64,000 nt of DNA from Stereum hirsutum FP-91666 SS1 (GCF_000264905.1 NW_006763136.1:1157485-1221484), one strand, 5' to 3'. Positions 34,431 through 48,400 are shown, counted from the first letter of the stretch. Numbers and translations: made by a program. The notes: generated by a model not told the origin, from the sequence alone.

Positions 34431-35034
34431 GGTCTGTTCTGTGGGATGGTGGTTCGTGTGAGCGGCGGAGATTGCGAGGTGAAAACGTGGTCAGTATGTG
34501 AGGGAGTGAGCGAGGGGATGGGGGTGTGAGGATGTGAAAACGAACTGGTTAAGGAGGGCTCGAATTGAGTGTCGTGTTATGCAGGTAGAGGCGAAAGGTA
34601 AGTAATTCTGAGTGCGTTTATATACTTCCGAGACCGGTGAGAACGTATCGCGTTCTTCAGCACGGAAGTGGACGGTACCAGCGTGATACATGAACGGTTT
34701 ACATGTTTCCACCGGGACGAAGAGCTAATCTGAATTCAAGAGTCGATGGGTCAAGGACAATGGTCGATGGGCCACTGATAATGGGCGACACATTATTCAG
34801 CGACATTCTCAGTTCAATGAGATTCGACTCACGGATATGCCTGAACAGTGTGCAAGATCTTGCACCTGCGACGAACAAAGATGAAGATGGACCATACAGA
34901 GCCCGATGTCACTATCAGGGGCTTAAGCGCCCAACATGAAACGGTTTAGGAGCCTTTTGCTCGGTTGCACCACAGAAATGTAGCCATTCAAGCTCTCAGA
35001 GATGCTGGCTGACCTACTGACTGAGGCTGTTTAG
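34431..35034. other. SDR-6 promoter region
   Basis: TATA box at 34617-34624. A motif with repeated ATGGGC units at 34741-34788 is shared with the SDR-2 promoter. No gene. Confidence 0.5.
34617..34624 (-). promoter_or_regulatory. TATA box of SDR-6
   Basis: TATATAAA on the minus strand, 187 bp upstream of the ATG. Confidence 0.65.
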
Positions 35035-35217
35035 ATATCTCGAGCTTCCGTCTATCATACGCTGTTCACAGAAATACCTGTTCCGCTCGAAATATTGTCC
35101 CCGCACGACGAAGTATACCAAGAGTACGCCAAAGCCGCAGGGAATGAAGTTCGAGTTTATGACTGCATATGTTCCTATTTGCTCGGGCGTCATAGCTGGG
35201 ACCTGAGTAGCGAGTAG
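35035..35217 (+). pseudogene. Coding-like fragment of unknown origin
   Basis: After an AG at 35033-35034 a plus-strand frame of about 60 codons reads like a protein end (contains EIPVPLEILSPHDEVYQEYA and YDCICSYLLG) and stops at TAG. No start codon or upstream exon can be assigned: the preceding 500 bp is the SDR-6 promoter. It may be a leftover last exon of a lost gene. Family not recognised. Confidence 0.3.
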
Positions 35218-35701
35218 ATACTCAAGCTCTAGAGTCCGAACAAGACAGTGGTCCTTCTAGCACGAGGTACGGTTCTTAGCGTAGATGATGAGAGAGTCAA
35301 CCTAACCATGTGTCTGAATAGAGGTCTCGTTAAGACAGAAGGTTGATAGTTGCACAGTTCGTTGATGGACGGACGAAAGTCTGCGTGGATGATTGTCGTC
35401 TCTGAATTGTGGGCAAAGAGCAGTACCAGTCCACGTCGTGGAATTATGTTCAATCTCGAAGCAGTAAGAATTCCACAGACCGAAAGCTATAACCATAACA
35501 TTTTGACAAGTTCGAAGCTGCAGTCACGACAGGACGTCGTAGCTACTTCATATCCGGAGTCTGAAACTCAAGGCCCCTAAACATGCAATATAATCAGTCA
35601 CACCCACTCCATCATATGGCACAAATCAGAACATACGACGCACGGTACCCTTGCCATCCGATCTCCTAAACAAACTCGCCACCTCGCACTCGACCATCCA
35701 A
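35218..35701. other. Intergenic
   Basis: No supportable gene; 3' flank of OST4. Confidence 0.5.
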
Positions 35702-35833
35702 TCATTGCCGCACAGCAGCATTCTGAGCGAGATGCTTCCCGTTGACGGCAAGGAAGTGGTAGAGAACGACAGTGATCATGGAGAGAGAGCCGAGCATGTT
35801 AGCGAGGAAGTAGAGGGTGTCGTGGGTGATCAT
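35702..35833 (-). CDS. OST4: Oligosaccharyltransferase subunit OST4, 43 aa
   Basis: The smallest subunit of the ER oligosaccharyltransferase, which transfers the dolichol-linked glycan to Asn of nascent proteins. OST4 holds the Stt3 and Ost3/Ost6 subunits together in the membrane. A single exon runs from ATG 35833 to TGA 35702. The start MITHDTLYFLAN matches the family pattern (M-I-[ST]-D-x-x-L-x-x-L-A), followed by one transmembrane helix (about residues 8-28, GSLSMITVVLYHFL) and a short polar tail. Length is normal for the family (about 36-50 aa). It is shorter than most gene finders report. Confidence 0.88.
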   Translation of the reverse strand: MITHDTLYFLANMLGSLSMITVVLYHFLAVNGKHLAQNAAVRQ

Positions 35834-36360
35834 CCTGCTATTTGGTGTGGCTCTTCAATGCGAGCGGGTCTGCGAAGGAATGAATGTCTGAATGGGTGAT
35901 TAGATAAGGAAAGTGAGGTTAGTACAAACAAGGTGACAAGGTGAAGTCTTAGTGCTGTCGACATACAGATGATCACTGGTCTCAGTAAAACTATGGAGGT
36001 GGAGGAGATGAGTTGAGGAGAACCACTGGGACGTGGCGCAGCAACGCGGTTTGCCCTGCTTTGCCACGTCGTTCGAGTGGCACGTGATGCGAACGCGTCG
36101 CGTAAATTACGCGTCTTGTGGTTTCGTCCTCGATATTTTACCCTATCCCGCACCGGAAACCAGAACTGAACAGCGATATCATTGATTCAACTGAAGTGTC
36201 TTGATTTCCAGCACTTTGAACCAGTGGCCGTTCTCTAGAAATCGAAGGAAAGAGATTGGCCAGCGGAAACTTCCGAGGCAACATCGTCACCGCAAAGTTG
36301 ACGTCGTGTGGCACTCTCACTGCTCAGTCTTTTGGATAGCATCCCCACAGGCCGCTCGTC
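35834..36360. other. Divergent promoter region, OST4 and 36361 gene
   Basis: No gene. Leftward OST4 and the rightward mitochondrial-type gene are transcribed away from this stretch. Confidence 0.5.
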
Positions 36361-37783
36361 ATGCAGGCCTCAAAATCACTGACCCATGCTCGTTGTCTTA
36401 TATCACGACGAACGACCCAACACATTACGACTAGAACGGCCTGCCTCTCCACTTTCGGAACATGTCGACCATCGCAAAACTCAACAGCACGCCGAACACC
36501 TTATTGTCTTCACCCGCATCTACCAAAACGTCCCACCCGCACCTTCTTCTCATCTAATAATCTTCATAATGACCCGCATCAAACACCACCTGAACCACCA
36601 ACATCCTTCACTGACCCAACCCGCCCCGACCTCTTCTACCACCTCGTCTTCCTCGAGCGCAACTCTATCACGCACTCGCCCTTCTCTTCAGACGTAGATG
36701 CGGGGGATATACCGGTGTTTGCGGTTTCGTTGCTGGAGAGACCGCCGCCGTTCGCTGCGTCGAGTACGGTTCTGGGGTGGTTGCCTGCTGAAGGGGGAGG
36801 TGCGGAGGATGGTGCGGAGGATGGAGGAGAGGGAGAGGGAGGAGTGGGGTTGAATGATTTTACGGAGAATCGTGAGTGGTTTTTACATTTTGCGGAATAT
36901 ACGTTATGGTGCAGTGTGCATGCGGGTTTTTCTTTGCGTTGTGGGTGTAAGATGAAAGAAAGGTCGTAGAGAGCGGCTATGGGGCCAGTGTGGCCCAAGC
37001 CCATTCGGTAGGGATTGGTCTGTCCCTCTGCGCTGGAAAAAACAAAGCACTGAGTCTTCAAGGCGAAGTTCAGCACTTATATTCTGTATTTCGCTTTTTG
37101 TGACTAACTACAATCAATGGGCGGCTCAAAGAGCATTTGCCTACCGTGCTCGAACACCTGCTTGCTTTCGTGTGGCGTTTAGCACACATCATGCCCGACG
37201 TCCTTTTTTTCGACATAAATCATTGAAAAACACGACACTAACCACTCCTGCTTTCCTCGTCACGTAGCTGCATTCCGTCCACTCCTCCACGAAGCTATCT
37301 CCTCAGGCCTCGCAGACAGCGTAGACGACATCCAAATGAACGGAGCGCTTCAGACACAATCGGGATGGATGCACATCAACGGTAAGCCTTAACCATCCTA
37401 CTTTCATTCCGCGTATATATGATGTACTTGTGCTAATATACTATTGTTGGAATCCAGATACACGGAATATACCTGCGCTAGGTCGGATAGGCGATCCGGA
37501 TGACATTCTGGGATCGGTGAGGGTGGAGGAAGGCAAGGTCAGTTTGCGTTCACTCCTTCTTACTCCTCGTATTCGCATTCACGTCAACACACTTGGGCCA
37601 CCCGCTGATCATCATTTACATTTGTTATCCCACCGTCCACAGATCATGCCAGAAACGTACTCCCCCATGCCTTCCTATCGCGTCTGCACGGGCGATGGTG
37701 TGACGAAACTTACGGACGGACTGGCGGAGCGGTTGAGGGAGGTGTTGGAGCGGAGGGCGAGGGAGGAGGAGGAGCGGGAGTGA
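36361..37783 (+). CDS. Conserved fungal protein of unknown function, probably mitochondrial
   Basis: A 281-aa protein with exons 36361-36871, 37268-37381, 37458-37537 and 37643-37783. The first 70 or so residues carry many Arg and Lys, Ser and Thr and no acidic residue (starts MQASKSLTHARCLISRR), a classic matrix-targeting presequence. The body begins near DLFYHLVFL. After a low-complexity acidic Gly/Glu-rich loop comes a well-ordered part with the patterns PAFRPLLHEAI, GWMHINDTRNIPALGRIGDP, DDILGSVRVEEG and YSPMPSYRVCTGDGV, and a charged C-terminal helix. I recall similar sequences in basidiomycetes but no named domain. Intron 1 is unusually long (396 bp) and could hide a further small exon. 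No function is inferred. Confidence 0.75.
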
Positions 37784-38163
37784 TGGGAGAAGTCAGTGTA
37801 GCTCAGTACATTTCGTATTCCGATAATTGCAGGATGACACGGATGTTTGGATGAGCACTTGAGACACTTAGACCGTAGAGTCATAGGACAAGTGGAAGAA
37901 GAACTCGATGGCAGGTGGGCGTCTTGTGTTAACCGTGTAGAAGATCGCATGAGACATAGAGACATACATGTCCTGCTGAGATTTGTGTGACCCGGGGTAG
38001 TCCTTGTGAGACGCAATGATAGGCAGAGGAAAGACAAGAAAACGGTTTATATGTATTGCAGTACAGAGAAGAGGGAGAGGGACGTAGAAGTACACGGGTG
38101 AACATGAAGAAACAGAAACGACTTCATATGAATGCTTCGAGGACGAACAGAAGCAGTGGGCTT
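37784..38163. other. Convergent 3' flanks
   Basis: Spacer between the mitochondrial-type gene and RBX1, both pointing inward. No gene. Confidence 0.5.
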
Positions 38164-38954
<791 letters not shown>

Positions 38955-39487
38955 CTTGTGTCTATTTTCTTTCGTGGGGTGGGTGGTGGTGGAGGAAGAG
39001 GCAGATGAGGACGGTGATCAGAGTCAAGCCAAAGACGCCACCGGCCGGGTGCAGCGAGGACCGCCACAGGCTCGAAATTACCTCATCAATTCGACTCAAC
39101 AATTCAGAAAACGCGGTCCCGTGACGTGCGCGTACCACGCTCAAACCTGCCCTAAATCGTTGAGGCAGGCGTGCGCGAGGCGGTGAAGACGTTTTACCCA
39201 TTTTTGGGTGGCGAGTTCGATTCGAACCGGGGTCGTGCCTGTTTTGCCTTGCCTTGCCTTGTTGCCTTTGCTTTCTTCCTCCGTCTCTTCTTCTCTGGGC
39301 TACCCATCCCCAATCTATCCGCTTACGTTGCCGATGTGCTGATCTACGACCCATTGCTTTATCTACTCTCACAGATCAACAAACGAACGACGAACGTACC
39401 GCGCAACCTGCGATCAAGACCTACCTACGAACCGACAAGACTCAAGATTATTCAGGACTCAAGATTTGAACATACCGACTGCAAACT
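38955..39487. other. Divergent promoter region, RBX1 and scaffold gene
   Basis: No gene. A short GCCTT simple repeat lies at about 39246-39266. A GTTCGA-type sequence near 39209 was checked for a tRNA and does not fold as one. Confidence 0.5.
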
Positions 39488-42400
39488 ATGTCTGGACCGG
39501 GAGGACCTCGTTCTCCCCTGTTCGGAACGGCGACTTTTTCTTCACTCACGGAGGGGCAGCGTTCTCCGACAAGATTCTCATATTCTGACCGATCGGGTGA
39601 GTCTTAGATCGGATGTTTAGTTCCGTAGGTGTGATTGAGACTTGCACCTTGCTGGTGATTGTCTCAGACTGGTGTGATGTCTCAGTCGGAGGCAATCAGG
39701 ATCGTTGAGGATTTTGTTGTTTCGTTGCGATGGTCGTGGCTATGTTGACTCGAGTCGAACAACGTGTAGAGCCTCGTGTTTAGTCTCGACGAACCGCTTC
39801 TTGATTCATTCTATCGTAGTTGTTCTTTCATACAGACAATACTAACAATCACTTGCTATTGACAGGTACACCAACGCACCTGTCCTCCGACAGTGGCAGT
39901 GGCGCCCCCTACCGCTCCCAACACACACGTTCTTATACCGACCCCTATACCTACTCCGACGAGAACTCGATAGATGACGACGCCGAAGTCGAAGCCGCCC
40001 TCGGAGTTCTCGACGATGAGCTCGACAACACCGAGGATGCATTGACGGAATGGTCCCGTGCGACGCCCTATTCTGGTTCCGGCTCTGGGTATGGAAGTGG
40101 GTCGTACCTCGGGTCAGATACGTTCACAAGATCGGATACGCATTCGGGAACGGGGTCTCCCAGTTTTATTCCGTCGAGTTTTATTCCGTTTACGAATACG
40201 TTGAGGGATGGGAGGATTTTGAGCACTATTACTGAACGGACCGAGCACCCGTCTTCGAGACCTACTTCCCATAACTTCTCCGGCTCTGGCTCGCGTCCCA
40301 ATTCTGGCGCTACCGACCCTCGTAGATCTGGTCATTCGCGTCATCTAACGGAGCCTACGATTGTCATCCCCGATCGCCCGACTCCTCCTCCTGGTCGTAG
40401 GACAGGCGACCTGATTGCGCTTTTTGAGGAGCGGGGTGGTAGTTCTCCTGGCGTTAGCGGACATACAAGGACGGGGTCTATGCCTGGTCCTATGGGTCCT
40501 AGGTCACCTAGTCCCTACACGACTACAAACTCTATTTCGATGCCAGCGTTCGGGACGTTGAGTGGATCGACAAGCTATGGATATGGGAGTACTGGAGGGT
40601 ATGGGAGTGGTTCTGCGTCAAGACCTTCGAGTCCCTCGAAGACGACACAGAGTCGATCGACACCTACGCCCGGTGGTGCGCGTGCGCCTGGCGAAGTACG
40701 GAGTACCACATCGTATACCGCATCGCAAACCTATAACACGAACACTTTTACGCCTTCTTCCTACACTCCGTCGTCGTATACGCCAACTGTCACGAATACG
40801 GTTACACCGACGGCGTCACCACTGAGGAGACCCCAGGCTTCGCCTAGGTCGCCGTTGACTTCGGTGAGGAATATCGTGGCGGCTTGGAAGGAGAGGAGTA
40901 CGTCAGGAAGCAAGACCTCGGGGTCATCCACTACCAGTTCCACTCCCCAGACCGGATCTGGGACCACTGAGACTCAAGGGGACGGGTTTTTCAGTTTGAG
41001 GAGGAGAGCGGAGAGGAGCTCGAATAGGATGAGGGATTCCCTTGGTGGCGACGAAGCGGGGCCTAGTGGCTTTGGTGGTGGTGGAAGTGGCGGACAGAGG
41101 AGGAGTGGCGAGCAAGTCCCGAGTACGCCGAGGAGCGGGAGCACGTCGTTGGGCTCGAGCATCATTCCTCCGCCGTTTGATTTGGCCGAGTTGGGCAATT
41201 TCGCAAAGGCCGATCGCGAGGTGAGCTTTGTTTCCCCGTTTGGAATTACCTTTTTGGGCGAAGGATATACTTCCGGTCGATCTAATCTTATCGCACTTCA
41301 ATGATGCTTTTGCCCCTATCCTGCCGTCTCCGTTTCCTCTCCATACCATTTTTCGTTGTCCTTCTCGTTTTGCTAACACAATGTCTTCACGACCAGCCTC
41401 TCCGTATCGGTCTCCTCTGGTATCTCAACGTCCACGCCCCGCCGCCATACAGATGGCAACGCTGCCAAGCCCTCCTCTACCCCCACATGCTCCTACTCTC
41501 TTGGATCGCACCCGGTGGCGGACGCGGTATCATCACTCTCGACCTCCTCAACTGCACCGAAGTGCGCTCCGTACCTAGTCCGATGCATCCGACTGCGCGG
41601 GACGATGTCGGGACGATCGCGGCGAGGGAGCAGAGCGCGTTGGCCGCGAGGGGTGGGGACGGTGGAGGTGGTGGGGAGGGTCAGTTGGGGGAGATGGGGC
41701 TGATGGAGATGTTGTGTCCGTTTCAGTTGTTGTATGGAGATGGGGTGGAGAGGCTAGGTGCAGAAAGCGCAAGGGAGAGGGTGAGGTGGGTTAGTGCGAT
41801 TTGGTGAGTACTCTGTCTTTCTTTCATTTGCCAAAACTTTGAGACAGGGAGCTGAATATGTGACAACTACATGCATTACGAATACACAGGGAAGCCCTCG
41901 ATCGCTCCGTCACAATCCCCAACCGTTCCGATTCTGGTTCCCCTACTGGTTCCATCCGTACCATCCACACAATGACATCCACCCATTCCGCACAATCTAC
42001 GAATTCCGGTTCTCGTTCGACTACATTCATGCCCCCCATCGACACCATTCCCGACCTTTCCGACCTCTATTCACTCTCGTCCCACTCGTCTTCTGGCACC
42101 GGTGCCGGTGCTCGTCGCCGCCCATCCAGCGGCACTGGTGGAGGTACGAGAGCAGCGGACGACGCCTCCGTCGCGAACAACACACTTCTCTATCCCGGCG
42201 ATCCTCGTGTGATCGCACCCAGTCGAAGTAGTTCCCTCCGCCGCACAAGCTCCATGACCGATCTAGACGAAGAATTCGACAGCGCGCTTCGCAGGGCGAG
42301 GGAGAGCCGACCAGGCCTCGGGTTCGGACTTTCATTGGTCGGGACGCACGCGACAGGCAGCGGTGGACTCGTGGGTGACGGATCGCCCGTCACGGTGTCG

Positions 42401-45400
42401 AGTGGACCGAGACTGGGGAGGGATGTGGTGATTACGCCGCCGCCGAGCAGTGGCAGGAGGAGTGAACGATCGAGCTCGGTTTCCGACGATGCGTTCTTCT
42501 CCGCTGGGGGACCTTCGACGAACACGTCGAGTTATTATTCGTTAGGGGATGGGTCGACTACGCCGAGGAAGGCGGAGACTATGACGGGAGTGGGATCGGG
42601 GACGGAGGTGTCGGGAGAGATGTTGTTTGGTATTACGTCGGGGACGGGGACGCAGATCGTTCCGTCATCGCTTTCGTATCGTGGCCCTTCGTCCGCATCG
42701 CTCCTTGGGGACTCGCATTCAGGGTCTGGGACGGGTTCGGGGACGGGCACGGGCACGCTCATGCCTCCTTCTTCCGGGCTTTCGAGGTCTAGGGCTATGA
42801 CGCGGAGGAGCAGAGGTGGGAGTGGAAGCGATCTCGGTTATTCGAGTTCGAGCCAGAGTCATCCGAGTGAGGAGGTTTCGGACAGGGAGAATTCGGCGAC
42901 GGGGACTAGGAGTGGGACGGCGAGTGGGGATTATAGTTATAGCGAGACGGGATACAGCTATGGGTATACGCAGACGAGGACGTTCACGCAGACGGAGGGG
43001 TATACAACTACTGGGTACGACTCTGGGACTGTTTCAAGGACGCAGACGCCGTATCCGACTTCGTCTTCGGAGAGGGACGATCAGGAGGAATACGAGCAAG
43101 AGAGGACACCGACCAGCACGGCTTTCGAGACGGCACACGAGCATTCGCCTTCCATGGCGAGCATGTCGGATTTGCCGAATATTCCCTCCGAGTACGACAC
43201 GGCCGATGTGTGCTCCACGACATACGAGACGGCGAGGAGGTGCGATACGGAGTCTATCGCGGAGACGGCTGAGGTTTGCAAGACAGAGTCGGTGTCGGAC
43301 GAAGGGTTCGTTACCGCTGCGGTGTGCAAGACGGAGAGCGAGAGGAGCTCGGAAGGGTTCGTTACGTGCGACGTGTGCAAGAGCGATACGTCGACGGATT
43401 ATGAGACGGCGGTCTGTAGGTGTGGCAGGAAACCACCGTCTGAGGTCGTCAGCGAGCCTGCCCAACCGTCACCAGTAACGATGCCATCGCCCCTGCCGGA
43501 GCCACAACCACGACTACCATCCCCTCTTCCGATAGAGATGAGGGACGAGGCCATCGAGACTTCGCCTATCCCGCAAGTGTCGCCTCTGCCGGTCATCGTT
43601 CCTGTTCCGATTGTCGTGGAACCAGTGCCAGAACCAGAACCAGTGCCGCAACCTCAGCCCTCTCCCTCTCCTCAGCCCAGTCCCTCTCCTCTGTCTTCTC
43701 TGCCTTCGCTACAACCTATGACGCCGGAGGAAGTTCCACTCCCACCGTCTGCGCCTGCATCGGTGTCTAGTTTCTCGTTGCTTTCCTCTCCGAGGGCTCT
43801 TTCGGATATTGACCTTGGACCGTCAGTTACGAGGTCTATCCCTAGCGATAGTCTCCTCGACGTTCCGTCTTCTCTTCCTGCGCCTTCGCCCATTGGGCCA
43901 CCACTTTCGGTTCCTTCGACGCCTCTTCTCTCGAGCATCACCGAGTCTTCTGTGACACCCGGTGAGATTCCTGATTCCGAGCGCACACCCACAAGTGCTC
44001 GGGCGCGTTCCGCTCGCACGCCCTCATCGCTCTCTGTCAGAGAATCTCTATGGGCTCCAGAGACCGATATGTCCTACGAAAGTTCGATGTTACGCGCATC
44101 TCCATCCGTTCAGAGCGTTGCCCTCCCCGAAGGCGCTGACCTCTCTTTCGATACGAGCTTCCTCCGCCCCACCGCATCCGTCGCATCCGGCGAATCTCTC
44201 GGCTCAGCAATGCAAGCCTATGACCGCCTGAGCACCATCCCCGAATCCGTCACATCGACCTCGATCCCCTCCGCCACTCCGATTCCATCCTCATCCATCT
44301 CCGCCCCCTCGATTCCATCAATCCCCTCCTCTTCCTCATCTTCCATAACACCCACGCCAACCGAATCAGAACAACCACAGCCGCCTACACCCTCGATTTC
44401 GGTATCGTTCCCTACGACGAGTGTGCCCTCGGTGGAGAGTCTGGAGAGGAGCGTGGAGAGTTTAGAGAGCCCGAGTCCGAGTGTGAGGAGTGCGACGGTG
44501 ACGGTGACGAGAACGCCGAGTAGCGTCAGTACGGTGTCGAGTTTGAGGCCCGGGTGGGACGCCGTGAGTGAGGTGGATTGGGATAGGGAGGGAGAAGGGT
44601 TGGAAGAGGTTCAGACCGAGCCGAGTTTGTTGAGTAGTGTGAGGTCGCCGACGATCAGAGCTGTAGGTTTTCTCTGATCCTTTTCTTCCATTCTTTTTCC
44701 TTCGAAGGGAATGATAAGGCTGACTGGGTGGATCTTGAATTTGGGGTGCGTTTATAGATGTCGCCCGCCTTTATTCCTTTGCCGAGCTCGCCGTCGATCT
44801 CGACACATTTGCAGACTATGTCGACGCCTAGTATGTCGACGCCGAGCATCAGCATCTCACAGAGCACGCCGTCCTCGAATATCCCGTCGATTCACTCCAA
44901 CCTCGACACCGTCTCCAGCGCTCCCATCATCATGCACGACATCAACAGGCTCTTGGGATGGCTGAACGAGCGTGAGGGAGATAGGTCGAGGGATAACGAA
45001 GGTGTACATGACCATATGCGGGATATCGAGAGGCAGTTGAACGAACTGGGCGATTTCATTCGCAGCAAGGAAGAGCCACCTACTGCTCCTCCCGTTCCTC
45101 GCAAGGAGCGTTCGGTCGGTGGAAGTAGTGTCATTTCGAGTTCAAGCTGGGGAAGCATCGAAGAAGCAGCACCAGCACCAGCGGGTCCAAGGCCCCGCCC
45201 TGGCACAACAACACCGACTATTCGTCGTCATCGTGGAATCCCTCGGTCAGGTCGTACCACGGCTCCGCCTCGACATGAATATCTGGATGTTGGCGTTGGT
45301 GCAAGTCCTCGTAGAGTCAGGTCTTTGACGCCCCCGCCATACAGGATTCCCTCGCCAAGCTCGCTCTCTTCAAGCGTGTCATTCCTCTCCTCTCATCACT

Positions 45401-48400
45401 CCGATGACTTCAGCTTGATGGAATCGGAGGTTTATCCCGTTGGTGCTTCCGAGCCTTCGTCTCCCGAGTCTCCATCATCATCGTCGTCGTCTTCGCCGCC
45501 TAGCACACCTTCACCTGTTTCAGTCGGATTGCCAGAAACGGTCATTTCGTCCTCAGTGGAAACATCTGGACCATACTTTTCGAAGACTTCGTCGGAGGAA
45601 GCAGCAGAAACACCTACCCCGAGGCCTGTACCCGTTTCGATACCGGTCCCACCGTCTCCTTCATCCTCACCGTCTCAGTCATCTTCCACTTCGAGTAGTA
45701 CTGCTCGTCCCCGCGTACCTATCGATCTTGGTCCCCTTCGCGAGTTACTCAATAACGTCAAGGATCAGGTAGAAGCGTTGTGGGATGGTCAGCTCTCGAC
45801 GAACCATATGTTGGACGAGCTTCGTGGGCGCCGGACCCCGGCACAGGTAGAACAGGATAACGAGGAATTGATCGAGAGGCTACAAAGGATCGAGGATGCT
45901 TTGATGAGAATGGCGGATGCTCAAGCTCGTGCAGCTCCCTCCGCAGGCCCCCCGCCCCCACCTGCCCGCGAATCGTACTACGATTCTGGATCAGAGACGT
46001 CTTCTGAACTCGACGGCCTCAGGCGTAGGTGGAATCAGCTTCGCCAGGATATGTCGGTCCCTGCTCTGCCCGCTCCGACGCCGCTTCGTGCACAGAGCTC
46101 CCTTGACGCTTTGATGGCCGATTTGTTAAGACCAAGCGAACGGCCTCCTGCACCTCTGGTTCAGCCTCCACCTCCTCTTGTTCCTCTCATTTTCCGTCCA
46201 GACCCTCGTGGTGGAAGACCGAGGAGTATCAGTCCGACGATGCAGACGACGCTTCCGCCGCGGGCTGCGACAACGGGTCCTCGAGACGGTGTCTACATCT
46301 ACGACAGACCTCGACCGGTCAGGATAAGGAGACGTGGAGATCATCCTGCGCCCGTGACGCCCTCTGCGCCCATCGTTCATCCACCTCAGCCACAGCAGGT
46401 ACCGCAGCAGCCTCCGAGGACGACGACCACGCCTGCTCCACCTCCTGGACAGGTACTTGGGGATGGAGGTATAGGGCCGGGAGTTCCGCCGCCGGGGATG
46501 GTGGGAGGACCGATGGGGCCGCCTGAGGGTCCAGATATTGACTTCCTCAGAGAGGTAAGAAGGCGGCGTGACCCTACGTCTTCTGGGTTTGTCAATGTTG
46601 AAACCCCGGGCGTAAGCGTTGTTCCTTCTCTTTATTTTATTGTATCCTCTTGCGTCGGTGGAAAAATATAGAACTGACCTATTTTTTCTTCTTTTATAGG
46701 AGCAACCTCCCCGTCCTCCATCTGCGCCTGCATCTGTGAGTCAAAGGCCATGGTACACAGACAGACCTCCAGTAAGCACGAATTCTTTTCGGTCTCTCGA
46801 AAGGAATGAAATCCTTTGCTGATTTTCTTTTGTCGTTTAGGCTCAGGATGGTGCTCCTCCGCCACCACCTCCGCCACCGCATGGACTTGGGGATATGGGC
46901 GGCGTACCACCTCCTGTTCCACCCCCATTTGCTGCACAACCAGGACCAGTATGTCATATATATTCGAAATGGTGATTGTTGCATAAATTTATTGAGACTC
47001 CTCTAGGCGGTGCTTCAGTTGCCTCCCATCTTCAATGATATGATGACCCTCTTGCGGGTAAGTATTTACTTCCATGGTTTACTGTGTATGCGGCAATTCA
47101 CCATATTTGTTCGCAGGATAATCGCCACATGCATCTTGCTTCGCTCGACCAACAACGCGAGTTAATGCGTTACATGACGAACTTGAATGATTGGCTCGAT
47201 CGAGACGTCAACGACCGTCAAGACGAGATGCGCGGTGTCTCTGCTCGAGTGAGTCGTTTGAGCGACGATATCAACAGGCTCGCGAATGCTCTACGACCAC
47301 AAGGTCTGTTCTTAGCTTGGAAGGTCGCAGTCCTATCGACTACTAATGTGTTCTTTTAGGTGTTCCTGTTCCTCCTATGCCTATCTTCGGTATGCCGCCA
47401 GGACCTCCCGCTCAGCAAGGCCAACAAGCTGGCCCGTGGGTTGTTCCTCCTCCGGGAGACATGGGACGAGTTGGTACGGCCCCGCCAGGTCCAGTCGGGA
47501 TGCCCCCTCCAGGGCAGGTGATGCCTCCTGGAATGCAAGGCGGACCACCCATCACAATCCAACCTTCGGGTGGTGGTCCGCCGTATTGGTTACCACCTGG
47601 CCCTGGCGTCGGAACACCCGTCATTCCAGAGTCATATTCCTCCCCTTCGCAAGAGGATGGTTACATTCCTTCTCCTCCTCGTACAGGGAGGGACGACAGG
47701 CCTTACGCTCCTGATTTTAGTGCTGCTCACCCTCCTCCTGGAGTCTATCAACCCCCTGCGCCCGGACAGCCCGGTCCCTCTCGCCCATACGGAGAGGAAG
47801 AGATTTTTGTTCCATCTCCTCCTCCTCCAAGGATGCAGCACTCGCCGCGCTCTGATTCCAGGAGCTCCAGATCTTCCTCTATTGTTCCAATCCCGCCGCA
47901 CGGAGCAGCAGGAGACATCACCGTATTCCCGCCTCCGCCAGTAGGGACCGGACCACTTCATACACACACACCTCGCTCGGATTACTCCAGGTCGCCCACC
48001 TCGTCAGCACATCGCCATTCCCCTCGACACGAATATGTCCCGCCTCCTGCGGCACCTTCGCCACCTATGGTCATCCATGCCCCTGAGACATATATACCCT
48101 CTCAGCGTCCTGGGACGCCTCGCGTCGGTTCACCTAGACATCCAGATATACAGCCGCAGCCTCAACCAATCATCATTGGTCCTGTTCCTCCACCGGGAAC
48201 GTTAGGTCCTGGATTCCAGCAGCCCGGAGGCGGCCAGCAAATTCCCGTCATTATCAGTCCACCTACGGTACATTCACCTACTCCTCAAATCATCCAGATG
48301 CATCCATCTTCCCGGCGTTCTAGTCGTAGCCGTCATCACAGTCCACCAATTGTTGTAAGAGATGATGGCCGTCCTTACAGCCCTACACACCCGGGTTATC

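Noticed and set aside
39190..39240. tRNA-like B-box (GTTCGA context)
   Set aside because: Neither strand gives a paired T-stem or an acceptor stem at the right distance.
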